In this document: one piece after another, positions 38,780-49,671 of the stretch
Layout of the letters: every line of letters starts with the position of its first letter
Numbering within the stretch: the stretch's first letter is position 1
Origin: Haematospirillum sp. H4485
Lineage (GTDB): Bacteria; Pseudomonadota; Alphaproteobacteria; Rhodospirillales; Rhodospirillaceae
Assembly (NCBI RefSeq): GCF_012102745.1
Contig: NZ_JAAVSY010000004.1
Span: 62,001-126,000 of the forward strand
Direction: 5' to 3'
DNA: 64,000 nucleotides
Position numbers and translations under genes: made by a program
Notes under the pieces: model-generated
The model's database searches: none
Told to the model about the DNA's origin: nothing
What the model saw: only the letters and a program-made list of their open reading frames with translations

Positions 38780-39796
38780 TCAATAAGGGTCTTCAAGCTT
38801 CTTGGCAAGCTCTTCGATGTTCTCAGGCGGCCAGTTCGGCACTTCCATACCAAGATGCAGGGACATGTGCGCCAGCAGGTGCTTGATCTCATTCAAGGAC
38901 TTGCGACCAAAGTTCGGAGTACGAAGCATCTCTGCTTCGGTCTTCTGAACCAGATCACCAATGTAGCAAATATTGTCGTTCTTCAGACAATTGAACGAAC
39001 GAACACTCAATTCCAGCTCATCAACCTTCCTCAACAGATTACGGTTGAATGGCAGATCATCTTCCTTGTACGCCTCGGAAGCAGCCTGCGGCTCGTCGAA
39101 ATTGATAAACAGAGCAAGTTGATCCTGGAGAATACGAGCCGCCAAAGCAACCGCATCTTCCGGCGTAACAGCACCATTGGTCTCCACGTTCATGACCAGC
39201 TTGTCGTAGTCCGTCACCTGACCAACACGCGCATTCTCAACGCGATAGGACACGCGACGAACCGGAGCAAAAATCGAATCAACGGGGATCAGACCTATAG
39301 GCGAGTCCTCGGAACGATTATTCGCGGCCGGCACGTAACCCTTGCCGGTATCAACGGTCAACTCCATGTTAAAGGAGGCATTGGTATCAAGATGACAAAT
39401 CACCAAGTCGGGATTCAGCACCTCTACACCATGACCAGTTTCAATATTTCCGGCTGTCACAACACACGGACCCGTTGCCTTGAGGGTCATGCGCTTCGAA
39501 CCTTCACCCTGCATTCTCAAGGCAAGAGCCTTGATATTCAGGATGATATCTGTGACATCTTCCCTGACACCGGGGACAGAGGAAAACTCGTGGAGAACGC
39601 CTTCAATCTGGATAGCGGTAACAGCCGCACCCTGGAGGGAAGACATCAAAACACGACGCAGGGCGTTACCCAAGGTCATGCCAAAGCCGCGCTCAAGCGG
39701 TTCTGCAACAACGGTTGCCGTGCACGCGGGATCGTCACCGGGCTCGACGTTGAGTTTTTGCGGTTTGATTAGTTCCTGCCAGTTTTTCTGGATCAC
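38780..39796 (-). CDS. rpoA: DNA-directed RNA polymerase subunit alpha
   Basis: This 338-residue subunit starts the assembly of RNA polymerase. The N-terminal dimerisation domain (1-235) contains [22 protein letters not shown]. The C-terminal DNA-binding domain has [11 protein letters not shown] and [16 protein letters not shown]. It lies in the alpha operon after rpsK, with strong hairpins on both sides. Confidence 0.98.
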   Translation of the reverse strand: MIQKNWQELIKPQKLNVEPGDDPACTATVVAEPLERGFGMTLGNALRRVLMSSLQGAAVTAIQIEGVLHEFSSVPGVREDVTDIILNIKALALRMQGEGSKRMTLKATGPCVVTAGNIETGHGVEVLNPDLVICHLDTNASFNMELTVDTGKGYVPAANNRSEDSPIGLIPVDSIFAPVRRVSYRVENARVGQVTDYDKLVMNVETNGAVTPEDAVALAARILQDQLALFINFDEPQAASEAYKEDDLPFNRNLLRKVDELELSVRSFNCLKNDNICYIGDLVQKTEAEMLRTPNFGRKSLNEIKHLLAHMSLHLGMEVPNWPPENIEELAKKLEDPY

Positions 39797-39921
39797 GGAT
39801 GCACCCTCTTGCTAACGGGGCCAGGCCAAACCGTGCTGACAATGACCGACCTTGAAATCAGCAGAGATACTGAAACAAGGGGCACCTCATCGCAACACGG
39901 CATTCGGTTCATCACACCAAA

Positions 39922-39954
39922 GCCGCCATGCCCCGGAACGATCCGGGGCGGCGG
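39922..39954 (-). promoter_or_regulatory. Strong hairpin between rpsK and rpoA
   Basis: CCGCC (39923-39927) pairs with GGCGG (39950-39954), and CCCCGG (39931-39936) pairs with CCGGGG (39943-39948), around a 6-base loop. On the minus strand only CTTTGG follows, so it is an attenuator or processing site rather than a full terminator. Confidence 0.5.
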
Positions 39955-39976
39955 TCACACAAAACGAATCTGATAA

Positions 39977-40369
39977 TCAGACCCTACGCCGCTTACGCGA
40001 GCGACAGCCATTGTGCGGTATAGGGGTAACATCACGAATGGAGGTAACAATAAACCCGGCTGAAACCAAGGCTCTCAGGGCGGACTCACGACCAGAGCCC
40101 GGTCCAGCAACCTCAACCTCCAGCGTCTTCATACCATGGTCCAGAGCCTTGCGACACGCATCTTCAGCGGCCACTTGTGCGGCATACGGCGTGGATTTGC
40201 GGGAGCCCTTGAAGCCCTGCATACCAGCAGAGGACCAAGAGATTGAATTCCCCTGCACGTCCGTTATGGTAATGATTGTATTGTTGAAGGTCGCATTCAC
40301 GTGGGCAATTCCGGACGTGATGTTTTTGCGTTCGCGACGACGGGGACGCGCAGCAGCTGCCTTGGCCAT
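39977..40369 (-). CDS. rpsK: 30S ribosomal protein S11
   Basis: This 130-residue platform protein has a lysine/arginine-rich start ([10 protein letters not shown]), then [18 protein letters not shown]. It ends [11 protein letters not shown], as is usual. It lies between rpsM and rpoA in the alpha operon. Confidence 0.98.
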   Translation of the reverse strand: MAKAAAARPRRRERKNITSGIAHVNATFNNTIITITDVQGNSISWSSAGMQGFKGSRKSTPYAAQVAAEDACRKALDHGMKTLEVEVAGPGSGRESALRALVSAGFIVTSIRDVTPIPHNGCRSRKRRRV

Positions 40370-40393
40370 TGCCGTATCTTGCCTTCTCTCTAA

Positions 40394-40762
40394 TTACTTC
40401 TTCTTGCCGGCGATCGGCTTTGCCGGTCCCTTGCGGGTACGGGCATTGGTGTGGGTACGCTGACCACGAACAGGAAGCCCTTTACGATGGCGCAGACCGC
40501 GATAGCAGCCAAGATCCATCAGACGCTTGATGTTCATCGCAACTTCGCGACGCAGGTCACCTTCCACTTTATAGGCGCTGTCAATCAACTCGCGCAAACG
40601 AAGAACATCTTCATCTGACATTTGATTGACCCTGAGAGACGGTGCAAAGGACATCTTTTCGCAGATGTCTTTCGCATGCTTTGGACCAATGCCGTAAATA
40701 TATGTCAGCGCGACTTCCACGCGCTTGTTGGTCGGAATGTTAACGCCAGCGATACGCGCCAA
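40394..40762 (-). CDS. rpsM: 30S ribosomal protein S13
   Basis: This 122-residue head protein begins [20 protein letters not shown] and contains [20 protein letters not shown] near its end, the part that contacts tRNA. It lies 154 bases downstream of adk and begins the alpha-operon group. Confidence 0.98.
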   Translation of the reverse strand: MARIAGVNIPTNKRVEVALTYIYGIGPKHAKDICEKMSFAPSLRVNQMSDEDVLRLRELIDSAYKVEGDLRREVAMNIKRLMDLGCYRGLRHRKGLPVRGQRTHTNARTRKGPAKPIAGKKK

Positions 40763-40916
40763 GGCCCGTACTCCTTAAATTTTCCAAACGACAAAGAATG
40801 CCGCCAATGTTTCTGTCCGCAGTCAGACTCGGAAGGAGCGCGATTATATTCACTGCTACCGGCAAGTCAACCATGCCCATGACACACAAGGCCAGAAACC
40901 TGACGCACACTCCACC

Positions 40917-41573
40917 TTACGAACCAAGCAAAGCTTCCAGCTCGCTTGTAACAACATCAATATCTCTTGCGCCATCAACGACATACAAGAGATTCCGCGC
41001 CCTATAATAGGGGATAAGGGGCGCTGTCTGCGCATGATAAGCAACCAAGCGCTTGCGAACCGTGTCTTCATTATCATCATCACGACGGGAAAACTTGGTA
41101 CCCCCACACGAATCGCAAACCCCTGCCGCTTTGGGATTTTTGAAGGTATCATGATAACCGGCCCCACACGCATCGCAGGTAAAGCGACCAACAATCCGCT
41201 CAACGAGAAGATCATCGGGCACCTGCAACTCAATAGCAGCATCCAGCACAACACCCTTCTTGGCTATCAGCACATCAAGCGCCTGTGCTTGAGCAATATT
41301 GCGCGGAAAACCGTCCAGAATAAAGCCCTGACGAGCATCATCACAATCAAGGCGGTCATCAATAAGATTAATGACAATCTCATCTGAAACCAGATGGCCG
41401 CTATCCATCACTGCCTTTGCCTGCAAGCCTGTTGCACTCTTTGCAGCCACAGCCGCGCGAAGCATTTCGCCTGTTGAAAGCTGGACAATGCCGTAGCGTT
41501 CACGAAGCCTCTGCGCCTGAGTTCCTTTGCCCCCACCGGGAGGCCCCATAAGAATCAGTCTTTTTCCCGCCAT
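40917..41573 (-). CDS. adk: Adenylate kinase
   Basis: This 218-residue enzyme converts AMP and ATP to two ADP. The P-loop is GPPGGGKGTQ (residues 10-19) and the AMP site includes DGFPRNIAQAQAL. The LID carries two CXXC pairs (CDACG and CDSCG), so it should bind zinc. The ATG overlaps the secY stop (TGATG). A secY-adk order is normal in many bacteria. Confidence 0.97.
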   Translation of the reverse strand: MAGKRLILMGPPGGGKGTQAQRLRERYGIVQLSTGEMLRAAVAAKSATGLQAKAVMDSGHLVSDEIVINLIDDRLDCDDARQGFILDGFPRNIAQAQALDVLIAKKGVVLDAAIELQVPDDLLVERIVGRFTCDACGAGYHDTFKNPKAAGVCDSCGGTKFSRRDDDNEDTVRKRLVAYHAQTAPLIPYYRARNLLYVVDGARDIDVVTSELEALLGS

Positions 41574-42916
41574 CAGCCTCGCCGCCCTTTCAACTTCGAC
41601 TTTCTGATAAGCCCTTCATATTGATGTGCCAAAAGATGAGACTGGACTTGCGTAACTGTATCCATAGTCACACTAACAACAATCAAAAGGCTGGTCCCAC
41701 CAAAGTAAAACGGAACAGCCAAACGTGTAATCAGAATCTCGGGCAGAATGGAAATAAAGACAAGATAAAGTGCGCCGACAACCATCAGACGGGTCAACAC
41801 ATAATCCATATACTCAGCTGTATTCTTTCCCGGACGAATGCCCGGAATAAATCCACCGTGCTTCTTCAGATTATCTGCCGTTTCATGGGGGTTAAAAACA
41901 ACAGCTGTGTAGAAGAAAGCAAAGAACGCAATCAGCGCAGCATATAGCAACATATAAATTGGTTGCCCATGACCAAGCCAACCAACCAATCCCTGAAGCC
42001 AGTCAGGTCCGCTGCCCGCATAAAAACTGGCCACAGTTGTCGGCAGCAATAGTATTGAGCTGGCAAAGATGGGCGGTATCACACCCGCAGTGTTAATCTT
42101 CAAGGGCAGGTGCGTGCTTTCACCGCCATACAAACGGTTGCCTACCTGACGCTTTGGATATTGTATCAGGATACGGCGTTGCGCTCGTTCCATAAACACA
42201 ATAAAGGCAATAACGCCAACAGCCATCAGAAGAAGAACAAGAATCAACAACGGATGCAATGCCCCGGTGCGGCCCAGCTCCAGAGTCGCAACAAGAGCCT
42301 GCGGCAGATTTGCTACAATACCAGCAAAGATAATAAGCGAGATACCATTACCGACACCTCTTGCCGTTATCTGCTCTCCCAGCCACATGAGAAACATCGT
42401 TCCACCGACAAGGGTCACGACGGTTGTAAAACGGAAGAAAAGACCAGGATCAACAACAACAGCACCACCGCTACCAGTCATGGACTCCAGCCCAGCAGCG
42501 ATTGCCCAAGCCTGGAACGCTGCAATCACAACAGTAAGGTAACGCGTGTACTGATTAATTTTCTTACGACCAGCCTCACCCTCCTTCTTCAGAGCGATCA
42601 TTGACGGCGTCATTGTCGTCAGAAGCTGAAGAATGATCGAGGCTGAAATGTAGGGCATAATATTAAGAGCAAACAGAGTCATACGGCTGAGGGCACCACC
42701 AGCCAGCATGTCAAACATCCCAAGGATGCCACCCTGATTACGGGAAAAAACGTCCGCCAATGCGTGTGGGTCAATACCAGGCAAAGGAATATACGTGCCG
42801 AGACGATACACAATCAGCGCACCCAAGGTGAACCAAATGCGCTTTTTCAGCTCCGTAGCCTGGGCGAAAACGCCCCAGTTCATATTGGCAGCAAGTTGCT
42901 CGGCAGCAGAAGCCAT
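41573..42916 (-). CDS. secY: Preprotein translocase subunit SecY
   Basis: This 447-residue channel protein has ten membrane segments and moves unfolded proteins across or into the inner membrane. GTYIPLPGIDPHAL and IPPIFASSILLLP are the family signatures. The last residues are basic (KSKLKGRRG). It lies after rplO in the spc operon. Confidence 0.98.
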   Translation of the reverse strand: MASAAEQLAANMNWGVFAQATELKKRIWFTLGALIVYRLGTYIPLPGIDPHALADVFSRNQGGILGMFDMLAGGALSRMTLFALNIMPYISASIILQLLTTMTPSMIALKKEGEAGRKKINQYTRYLTVVIAAFQAWAIAAGLESMTGSGGAVVVDPGLFFRFTTVVTLVGGTMFLMWLGEQITARGVGNGISLIIFAGIVANLPQALVATLELGRTGALHPLLILVLLLMAVGVIAFIVFMERAQRRILIQYPKRQVGNRLYGGESTHLPLKINTAGVIPPIFASSILLLPTTVASFYAGSGPDWLQGLVGWLGHGQPIYMLLYAALIAFFAFFYTAVVFNPHETADNLKKHGGFIPGIRPGKNTAEYMDYVLTRLMVVGALYLVFISILPEILITRLAVPFYFGGTSLLIVVSVTMDTVTQVQSHLLAHQYEGLIRKSKLKGRRG

Positions 42917-43053
42917 GCGACGCTCCAGGTATCAAAAATGTACAACGGGGAGCCGCCTGACATTGGTGCTACTAAAGGCACCATCTGCCGACGCTCCCCG
43001 CAAGAGCAGACGATAACCTATCACAAGGTCAACGTCCTATCTTGATCGTGCGA

Positions 43054-43539
43054 TCAGGTTGTCTCGCCTTCGATAACAGGGGCAGCCAACATCACAACCT
43101 TGCCACCCAGTTTCTCTACTGCGTCAACAGCAGAACGGGAAGCACCTGTAACTTCGATGGTTACCTTCGCACTGAAATCACCATGTCCCAGAAGACGAAT
43201 ACCATCGCGAACACGACGCACAACACCCGCAGAGACCAAGTTCTCGGCTGTAATAACAGCAGATATATCCAGCTTGCCTGCGTCAATCGCTGTCTGGAGA
43301 CGTCCAAGATTCACAGCAACATAGTCCTTACGGAAGATATTGGTGAAACCACGCTTGGGAAGACGACGATAGATAGGCATTTGCCCACCCTCGAAGCCAT
43401 TGATTGAAACGCCTGTGCGGGATTTCTGCCCCTTGACGCCACGACCGCCGGTTTTCCCCTTACCAGAACCTATACCACGACCAACGCGCATCCGCTTCTT
43501 GGTTGCACCTTCGTTATCGCGTAATTGATTTAACTTCAT
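43054..43539 (-). CDS. rplO: 50S ribosomal protein L15
   Basis: This 161-residue protein begins [20 protein letters not shown] and has the glycine-rich segment [18 protein letters not shown]. The start at 43539 follows AGGATCC; the open frame extends 66 bases upstream into non-family sequence. Confidence 0.97.
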   Translation of the reverse strand: MKLNQLRDNEGATKKRMRVGRGIGSGKGKTGGRGVKGQKSRTGVSINGFEGGQMPIYRRLPKRGFTNIFRKDYVAVNLGRLQTAIDAGKLDISAVITAENLVSAGVVRRVRDGIRLLGHGDFSAKVTIEVTGASRSAVDAVEKLGGKVVMLAAPVIEGETT

Positions 43540-43611
43540 ATTGAAGGATCCTGTCTTACTAACCCCGGAAACAAGCGAAGACCAAACGACCTTCGCTTGT
43601 TCCAAGTCGGC

Positions 43612-43803
43612 TTACGCCTCTACGACCTTCACGAGATGAGCCACCTTGGCAATCATCCCACGTACCGACGGTGTATCTTCCAATACCCGCGTGCGATTGA
43701 TCTTGTTCAGACCAAGCCCAACCAGAGTTGCTCTCTGGTCAGCCCTGCGGCCGATCGGGCTTCCTGTCTGCATAACTGTCAGCGTCTTTTTCTGGGCCAT
43801 CAT
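43612..43803 (-). CDS. rpmD: 50S ribosomal protein L30
   Basis: This 63-residue protein has the family core [19 protein letters not shown] and [29 protein letters not shown] precedes two adjacent ATG codons; either may be used (63 or 62 residues). Confidence 0.97.
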   Translation of the reverse strand: MMAQKKTLTVMQTGSPIGRRADQRATLVGLGLNKINRTRVLEDTPSVRGMIAKVAHLVKVVEA

Positions 43804-43812
43804 TCCGTCTCC

Positions 43813-44427
43813 TTACTCAGCAGAGGCGGCGTCTGCCTCAGCAGCACCCGTCATTTCACGACGACTGACAATTTCGCCAACTTTCTTATTGCGCTTCGCA
43901 GCAACCATCCGCGGGCTCTCAAGATTTGCCAACGCAGCAAACGTAGCCCTGATCATGTTGTAAGGGTTGGTAGAACCAACACACTTGGCAACAATATCCT
44001 GGACGCCCATGGTCTCGAACACTGCACGCATCGGACCGCCAGCAATAATGCCGGTACCCGCAGGAGCAGATCTCAAAACAACATGACCCGCACCAAAATG
44101 ACCGGAAATATCATGGTGCAAAGTGCGCCCTTCACGCAAGGGAACGCGAACCAAGCCGCGCTTCGCCCTTTCACTGGCCTTGCGAATGGCCTCGGGAACT
44201 TCACGGGCCTTTCCCGTGCCAAACCCGACACGGCCTTTACTGTCACCAACAACAACGACAGCAGCGAATCCAAAGCGACGGCCACCTTTGACCACTTTGG
44301 CAACACGATTAATAGATACAAGTTTGTCGGTGAACTCATCTTCGCGCTCACGCTCCGGAGCACGATCGCGATCACGACGATCACGACGCTCCTGTGAGGA
44401 GCGTTCAGCAGTGGGGGTACGTGCCAT
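43813..44427 (-). CDS. rpsE: 30S ribosomal protein S5
   Basis: This 204-residue decoding-fidelity protein has the double-stranded-RNA-binding part [20 protein letters not shown] and GPAPAG-like loop [16 protein letters not shown] strongly charged N-terminal extension of about 30 residues ([17 protein letters not shown]) is present, longer than in E. coli. Confidence 0.97.
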   Translation of the reverse strand: MARTPTAERSSQERRDRRDRDRAPEREREDEFTDKLVSINRVAKVVKGGRRFGFAAVVVVGDSKGRVGFGTGKAREVPEAIRKASERAKRGLVRVPLREGRTLHHDISGHFGAGHVVLRSAPAGTGIIAGGPMRAVFETMGVQDIVAKCVGSTNPYNMIRATFAALANLESPRMVAAKRNKKVGEIVSRREMTGAAEADAASAE

Positions 44428-44439
44428 CTCGACTATCCT

Positions 44440-44802
44440 TTAGAACGAAAGTCCGCCTTCACGCGCCGCATCCGCCAGAGCTTTCACCCGGCCGTGGAAC
44501 ACATAGCCCCCACGATCGAACACGACATCCTTAACGCCGGCTTCAAGAGCCCGCTCGGCCACCAGTTTGCCAACAGCAGCAGCGGCTGCTTTATCGGCAC
44601 CAGTTTTCAAATGCTCACGCAATCCTCTGTCCAAGGTCGAGGCAGCAACAAGGGTACATCCCTTGGAATCATCAATAACCTGAGCATAGATATGCTTCGA
44701 TGAGCGGAAAACCGAAAGGCGCAAACGCCCGGCGGCCTTCTTCCTGAGCTGATACCGCACGCGATCGCGGCGGCGCTCGAAAAGAGACAAATTTTTCGCC
44801 AT
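44440..44802 (-). CDS. rplR: 50S ribosomal protein L18
   Basis: This 120-residue 5S rRNA-binding protein contains [18 protein letters not shown] and ends [20 protein letters not shown], as expected. It lies between rplF and rpsE. Confidence 0.98.
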   Translation of the reverse strand: MAKNLSLFERRRDRVRYQLRKKAAGRLRLSVFRSSKHIYAQVIDDSKGCTLVAASTLDRGLREHLKTGADKAAAAAVGKLVAERALEAGVKDVVFDRGGYVFHGRVKALADAAREGGLSF

Positions 44803-44814
44803 TTCCGTTCGCCT

Positions 44815-45351
44815 TTACTTCTTCTTGCCTTCCTTACGCAGAATCTGCTCGTCAACATACTTGACGCCCTTACCCTTATAGGGCTCTGGCGGACGGTACG
44901 CGCGAATCTCAGCGGCAACTTGGCCAACAACTTGTTTGTCCATACCACTGATCTCGATCTGAGTTGGCTGCGGGGCCTTAATTACGACATTATCCGGAAT
45001 CGGGAAGATCACATCATGCGAAAAACCAAGAGCAAGCTGAAGATTTTTACCCTGCACAGCAACCTTGTAACCAACACCGACCACTTCCAGATTTTTCCGG
45101 AAGCCCTCTGAAACACCCTTCACCAAGTTAGCAACACGGGCGCGGGTTGTTCCCCACATCATACGGGAATTCTTGGAATCACCGACAGGAGACACAACAA
45201 TCTTACCGTCCTGCAGCTTTGCATCCACCAAGTCTGGCGAAATAGAGAAACTCAACTCACCAAGCTTTCCTTTGGCCGATACAACGCCATTGGCAATGGT
45301 CACAGAAACACCCTGAGGAACTTCGACCGGATACTTTCCTACGCGAGACAT
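44815..45351 (-). CDS. rplF: 50S ribosomal protein L6
   Basis: This 178-residue protein begins MSRVGKYPVEVPQGVSV and ends with the signature PEPYKGKGVKYVDEQILRKE. The start at 45351 follows GAGGAGGG; the open frame extends back into rpsH. Confidence 0.97.
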   Translation of the reverse strand: MSRVGKYPVEVPQGVSVTIANGVVSAKGKLGELSFSISPDLVDAKLQDGKIVVSPVGDSKNSRMMWGTTRARVANLVKGVSEGFRKNLEVVGVGYKVAVQGKNLQLALGFSHDVIFPIPDNVVIKAPQPTQIEISGMDKQVVGQVAAEIRAYRPPEPYKGKGVKYVDEQILRKEGKKK

Positions 45352-45364
45352 CCAAGTACCCTCC

Positions 45365-45763
45365 TCAGAATACGCGACACAGGACTTCACCGCCAACATT
45401 GGCAAGGCGAGCCTCATGGTCGCTCATCAACCCACGCGGGGTTGAGAGAATAGAGATACCGAGACCGTTATAGACCTTGGGAAGATCCTTGATCTTGGAG
45501 TAACGGCGCCGACCAGGCGTCGAAACACGGCTTATTTCCTGAATGACAGGCTTTCCCTCGTGATACTTGAGCTCAACACGTAGCTCCTCAACACCAGGAC
45601 GAACAACGTAGCGTTCATAGCCGCGAATATAGCCCTCGCGCACAAGAACCTCCAGAACCCCGGCACGCAGACCGGAAGCCGGAGAAACAACGCTCGATTT
45701 TCCTGCACGTTGACCGTTACGGATACGGGTGATCATATCACCCACGGGATCAGTCATTGACAT
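45365..45763 (-). CDS. rpsH: 30S ribosomal protein S8
   Basis: This 132-residue 16S rRNA-binding protein begins [14 protein letters not shown] and ends [20 protein letters not shown]. In E. coli S8 represses the spc operon; whether that holds here is unknown. Confidence 0.98.
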   Translation of the reverse strand: MSMTDPVGDMITRIRNGQRAGKSSVVSPASGLRAGVLEVLVREGYIRGYERYVVRPGVEELRVELKYHEGKPVIQEISRVSTPGRRRYSKIKDLPKVYNGLGISILSTPRGLMSDHEARLANVGGEVLCRVF

Positions 45764-45775
45764 GGTCTGCCCTCC

Positions 45776-46081
45776 TTACCAGCTTGACTTGACCATGCCA
45801 GGGATTTGACCCTGGGACGCAAGATCGCGCAAAATAACACGACCCATTCGGAATTTACGGTAAACACCACGCGGGCGCCCCGTAACCTCACAACGATTAC
45901 GGTAACGTGTCGAAGACGAGTTGCGGGGCAAAGAACTGAGCTTCAGAACAGCAGCCATACGCTCCTCAGGAGAGGTATCCTTGCCTGAGATCAGCACTTT
46001 CAACGCAGCACGACGATCAGCATACTGCTTTACCATACGCGCACGTCTTTTGTTTTTCTCAACAGAGCTAACTTTCGCCAT
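45776..46081 (-). CDS. rpsN: 30S ribosomal protein S14
   Basis: This 101-residue protein is the long, zinc-free form: the last part [20 protein letters not shown] has one cysteine and no CXXC pair. It lies between rplE and rpsH. Confidence 0.97.
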   Translation of the reverse strand: MAKVSSVEKNKRRARMVKQYADRRAALKVLISGKDTSPEERMAAVLKLSSLPRNSSSTRYRNRCEVTGRPRGVYRKFRMGRVILRDLASQGQIPGMVKSSW

Positions 46082-46099
46082 AAAACCTACTCCCCGCCC

Positions 46100-46645
46100 T
46101 TACGCCTTGACGAACGGAACCTGGAACTGCTCAAGCAGAACCCGGGCCTCGTCATCAGTTTTGGCGGTCGTGCAGATGGTGATATCCATACCACGCACCT
46201 TGTCGACCTGATCATAGCTGATCTCAGGGAAAATAATCTGCTCTTTCAGACCCATATTATAATTCCCACGACCATCAAAGGCTTTCCCGTTCAAACCACG
46301 GAAGTCACGGACACGAGGAAGGGCAATCGTAATAAGGCGATCAAGAAACTCATACATTCGATCAGAACGCAAAGTAACTTTGCAGCCGATCACCATACCT
46401 TCGCGAAGCTTAAAGCCTGCAATCGACTTTTTCGAACGCGTAGGAACGGGCTTCTGACCCGAAATGGCGGTGAGATCGGAAATTGCACCTTCAATTTTTT
46501 TCCGGTCCTGCGAGGCTTCGCCAACCCCCATATTAACGACCACCTTGGTCAGCTTAGGAATCTCCATGGGGTTGGCATAACCAAACCTATCCTGAAGAGC
46601 CTTACGAATAACCGTGTCATACTGCTCACGAAGACGCGCAGCCAT
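46100..46645 (-). CDS. rplE: 50S ribosomal protein L5
   Basis: This 181-residue 5S rRNA-binding protein contains [14 protein letters not shown] and [17 protein letters not shown]. The start at 46645 (MAARL) lies seven bases after GAGGAG; an ATG six bases further up is too close to that site. The open frame reaches back to overlap the rplX stop. Confidence 0.95.
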   Translation of the reverse strand: MAARLREQYDTVIRKALQDRFGYANPMEIPKLTKVVVNMGVGEASQDRKKIEGAISDLTAISGQKPVPTRSKKSIAGFKLREGMVIGCKVTLRSDRMYEFLDRLITIALPRVRDFRGLNGKAFDGRGNYNMGLKEQIIFPEISYDQVDKVRGMDITICTTAKTDDEARVLLEQFQVPFVKA

Positions 46646-46656
46646 AGACATTCTCC

Positions 46657-46971
46657 TCAATTCGCTATGACTTCGCCGGATCGCTTTGAAAAGCGAACCT
46701 TCGAGCCATCATCGAGGACACGAAAACCAACTCGCGTCGCCTTTCCGTCCTTGGGATCAACATGAGCCACGTTGGAAACGTGAATAGAGGCTTCTTTCTC
46801 AAGAATACCCCCTTGACTCGTCTGCGTTGGACGCAAGTGGCGTTTCACTACGTTAACGCCCTTGACCACAACACGACCCTCGGAAGGAATAGCACAAACC
46901 ACTTCGCCCTTCTTGCCCGCATCTTTGCCAGCAAGAACGATGACAGTGTCACCCTTGCGGATCTTCTGCAT
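46657..46971 (-). CDS. rplX: 50S ribosomal protein L24
   Basis: This 104-residue assembly protein carries the KOW motif [18 protein letters not shown]. It lies three bases after rplN. Confidence 0.98.
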   Translation of the reverse strand: MQKIRKGDTVIVLAGKDAGKKGEVVCAIPSEGRVVVKGVNVVKRHLRPTQTSQGGILEKEASIHVSNVAHVDPKDGKATRVGFRVLDDGSKVRFSKRSGEVIAN

Positions 46972-46973
46972 AA

Positions 46974-47342
46974 TTACAGCACCTCCGGGGCAAGCGATAT
47001 GATTTTCATGTACTTCTTGGCACGCAGCTCACGAACAACTGGACCAAAAATACGAGTTCCTACCGGCTCACCCTGCTTATTGATAAGCACAGCAGCATTG
47101 CGATCAAAGCGAATCATGGTTCCGTCCGCACGGCGAACGGGGGCCGCAACGCGCACCACAACGGCAAGCTCCACAGAGCCTTTCTTGACACGACCGCGGG
47201 GTATTGCTCCTGTTACGGAGACCCGGATCACATCGCCGACGCCGGCAGCCTTACGCTTGGAACCGCCCAAAACCTTGATGCACCGCACCCGACGTGCGCC
47301 GCTGTTATCAGCGACATCCAGGCTGGTCTGCATCTGAATCAT
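46974..47342 (-). CDS. rplN: 50S ribosomal protein L14
   Basis: This 122-residue protein begins [19 protein letters not shown] and ends [16 protein letters not shown]-like ([16 protein letters not shown]), which fits the family exactly. Confidence 0.98.
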   Translation of the reverse strand: MIQMQTSLDVADNSGARRVRCIKVLGGSKRKAAGVGDVIRVSVTGAIPRGRVKKGSVELAVVVRVAAPVRRADGTMIRFDRNAAVLINKQGEPVGTRIFGPVVRELRAKKYMKIISLAPEVL

Positions 47343-47385
47343 GATTTAAATCCTTAAAAGTCAAATCAAACCGGAACCCATGACC

Positions 47386-47625
47386 TTAATCGGCAGAGTC
47401 CGCAACCAGCTCCCAGCATTTACGCTTGGAAACAGGACGACATTCGCGGATACGAACGACGTCACCAACCTTTGCGTGATTGGCTTCATCATGAGCGGCA
47501 TATTTTTTGGACCGCTTGATGAACTTTTTATACAGCGTGTGCATGAAGCGACGCTCGACTTTAACCACAATGGTCTTATCCATAGCATCACTCACCACCA
47601 CGCCCTGTAGGATACGCTTGGGCAT
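47386..47625 (-). CDS. rpsQ: 30S ribosomal protein S17
   Basis: This 79-residue protein begins [20 protein letters not shown], the family start, and includes [17 protein letters not shown]. It lies between rpmC and rplN. Confidence 0.97.
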   Translation of the reverse strand: MPKRILQGVVVSDAMDKTIVVKVERRFMHTLYKKFIKRSKKYAAHDEANHAKVGDVVRIRECRPVSKRKCWELVADSAD

Positions 47626-47665
47626 AGTCTTACTTTTCGCTCCTTATAGCGACAAGCCGGCGATA

Positions 47666-47863
47666 TTACACAGCAGCCTTACGTTGGTGAAGCACTGTTT
47701 TAACCCGGGCTATATCTTTTTTAACCTGCCGCTGACGGGAGGTATTCTGAAGCTGTCCAGTAGCCTTCTGGAAACGCAGATTAAACTGTTCTTTCTTCAA
47801 GCCAACCAGATGATCAACCAATTGCTTGGGCGACTGGTCACGCAATTCTTTTGCAATACTCAT
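47666..47863 (-). CDS. rpmC: 50S ribosomal protein L29
   Basis: This 65-residue helical protein at the tunnel exit contains [20 protein letters not shown]. The start at 47863 was chosen over a GTG at 47869, which overlaps the rplP stop. Confidence 0.96.
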   Translation of the reverse strand: MSIAKELRDQSPKQLVDHLVGLKKEQFNLRFQKATGQLQNTSRQRQVKKDIARVKTVLHQRKAAV

Positions 47864-47865
47864 GA

Positions 47866-48285
47866 TCACGCCTCTCCACCCAAACGGGTAACAAACTTCG
47901 TCTTGATCGGAAGCTTTGCATCAGCCAGTTCAAGAGCGAGCCGAGCCACATCTTCCGATACGCCATCAATCTCAAACATAACGCGCCCAGGATGAACGCG
48001 AGCCACCCAGTATTCAGGGGCACCTTTTCCTGATCCCATACGGACCTCGGCAGGCTTCCTAGAAACAGGGAGGTCAGGAAAAATTCTGATCCAGACACGA
48101 CCTTGGCGCTTCATAGCACGGGTCACAGCACGACGTGCAGCCTCAATCTGGCGTGCCGTAATACGCTCCGGCTCGAGAGCCTTCAGACCAAACTGTCCGA
48201 AGTTCAGGCTAAACCCACCCTTGGCATTTCCATGGATTCTGCCTTTATGCGCCTTGCGGAACTTTGTACGTTTCGGCGAAAGCAT
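47866..48285 (-). CDS. rplP: 50S ribosomal protein L16
   Basis: This 139-residue protein begins [19 protein letters not shown] and contains [20 protein letters not shown] and [16 protein letters not shown]. It contacts tRNA at the large-subunit centre. Confidence 0.98.
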   Translation of the reverse strand: MLSPKRTKFRKAHKGRIHGNAKGGFSLNFGQFGLKALEPERITARQIEAARRAVTRAMKRQGRVWIRIFPDLPVSRKPAEVRMGSGKGAPEYWVARVHPGRVMFEIDGVSEDVARLALELADAKLPIKTKFVTRLGGEA

Positions 48286-48321
48286 CGTATATATCCTTTA
48301 GTTCACAGCAGAGACGACAGC

Positions 48322-48999
48322 TCAACGAGCTGTCGTCTGCTCCTGGGCACGCCGCTCTTGAGCCATAGGATCGTGCTCAAGAATCTCACCCTTATAAACC
48401 CAAACCTTTACACCACAAGCCCCGTAGGTAGTAAATGCTGTAGCTTGGCCGTAGTCCAGATCTGCTCTCAGGGTATGAAGAGGAACTCGTCCTTCCCTAT
48501 ACCATTCGGTACGAGCAATTTCAGCCCCACCCAAACGCCCAGAGCTGTTGATACGAATTCCCTCGACACCAAGACGCATCGCGGACTGGATCGCACGCTT
48601 CATCGCACGGCGAAACGCTACGCGCCGTTCCAGCTGACTGGTAATACTTTCCGCAATCAACTGCGCATCTGTCTCTGGCTTGCGAATCTCTACAATATTC
48701 AGATGAACTTCGCTTCCCGTCATCTTCGACAGATCGCTACGGAGCACCTCGATATCAGACCCCTTCTTCCCGATAACAACACCGGGACGAGCTGTGTGTA
48801 TTGTAATACGCGCCTTTTTTGCAGGACGCTCAATAACAATACGGGAAATGCCTGCCTGATGCAGACGCTTCTTCAGGTACTTGCGAATGCGCAAATCAGC
48901 ATGCAAAAGATCTGCATAGTCACCCTCCGCAAACCAGCGGCTATCCCAAGTCCTGTTAATACCAAGACGCAAGCCGATCGGATTTACTTTCTGACCCAT
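48322..48999 (-). CDS. rpsC: 30S ribosomal protein S3
   Basis: This 225-residue protein begins [20 protein letters not shown] and has the KH-domain loop [14 protein letters not shown]. The ATG overlaps the rplV stop by one base (TAATG). Confidence 0.98.
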   Translation of the reverse strand: MGQKVNPIGLRLGINRTWDSRWFAEGDYADLLHADLRIRKYLKKRLHQAGISRIVIERPAKKARITIHTARPGVVIGKKGSDIEVLRSDLSKMTGSEVHLNIVEIRKPETDAQLIAESITSQLERRVAFRRAMKRAIQSAMRLGVEGIRINSSGRLGGAEIARTEWYREGRVPLHTLRADLDYGQATAFTTYGACGVKVWVYKGEILEHDPMAQERRAQEQTTAR

Positions 49000-49379
49000 T
49001 ATTCAGACTCCTCGCGTTCACGCACCACGATTGTAAGGTTCGAGAACGGCTTCAGGATCTTTCCAGTACGTCCACGAGCACGGGCACGCCAACGCTTCAT
49101 CACCATCGCCTTACCAACAAAAGCTTCAGCCACAACCAGACGGTCGACATCAAGCTGGTGGTTGTTCTCCGCATTGGCAATTGCAGACTGCAAAACCCTA
49201 CGAACCTCGCCGGAAACACGGCGCGCATTAAACATCAGGGAAGTCAATGCCTTCTCAGCACTCAACCCACGAATAGACGATGCAACGACATTCAGCTTCT
49301 GCGGACTAGTCCGTATAGTGGCAGCAAAGGCACGGGCCTCATTATCTGCCAACGCACGCGGGGCATTAGGCTTACCCAT
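48999..49379 (-). CDS. rplV: 50S ribosomal protein L22
   Basis: This 126-residue protein contains [17 protein letters not shown] and, in the tunnel loop, [18 protein letters not shown]. The start at 49379 follows AAGAGGAA and lies one base after the rpsS stop; the open frame extends into rpsS. Confidence 0.97.
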   Translation of the reverse strand: MGKPNAPRALADNEARAFAATIRTSPQKLNVVASSIRGLSAEKALTSLMFNARRVSGEVRRVLQSAIANAENNHQLDVDRLVVAEAFVGKAMVMKRWRARARGRTGKILKPFSNLTIVVREREESE

Positions 49380-49380
49380 G

Positions 49381-49659
49381 TTATTTCCTCTTCGCCTTCT
49401 TGTCCGCAGCATGCCCGTAATAAGTACGGGTTGGCGCAAATTCACCGAACTTGTGACCAACCATATTTTCAGTCACCAGAACAGGGACAAACTTGTGCCC
49501 ATTGTGGACACCAAACGTAATACCGACAAACTGCGGCAGAATGGTCGAGCGCCGAGACCAAGTCTTCACCACCTCATTCCGGCCGGAGCTGCGCACAGCA
49601 TCGGCTTTCTTCAGCATATAACCGTCGACGAACGGTCCCTTCAAAACAGAGCGAGCCAC
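49381..49659 (-). CDS. rpsS: 30S ribosomal protein S19
   Basis: This 92-residue protein begins [20 protein letters not shown] and contains [20 protein letters not shown], the family signature. It lies between rplB and rplV. Confidence 0.98.
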   Translation of the reverse strand: MARSVLKGPFVDGYMLKKADAVRSSGRNEVVKTWSRRSTILPQFVGITFGVHNGHKFVPVLVTENMVGHKFGEFAPTRTYYGHAADKKAKRK

Positions 49660-49671
49660 GTCCGTTCTCCG

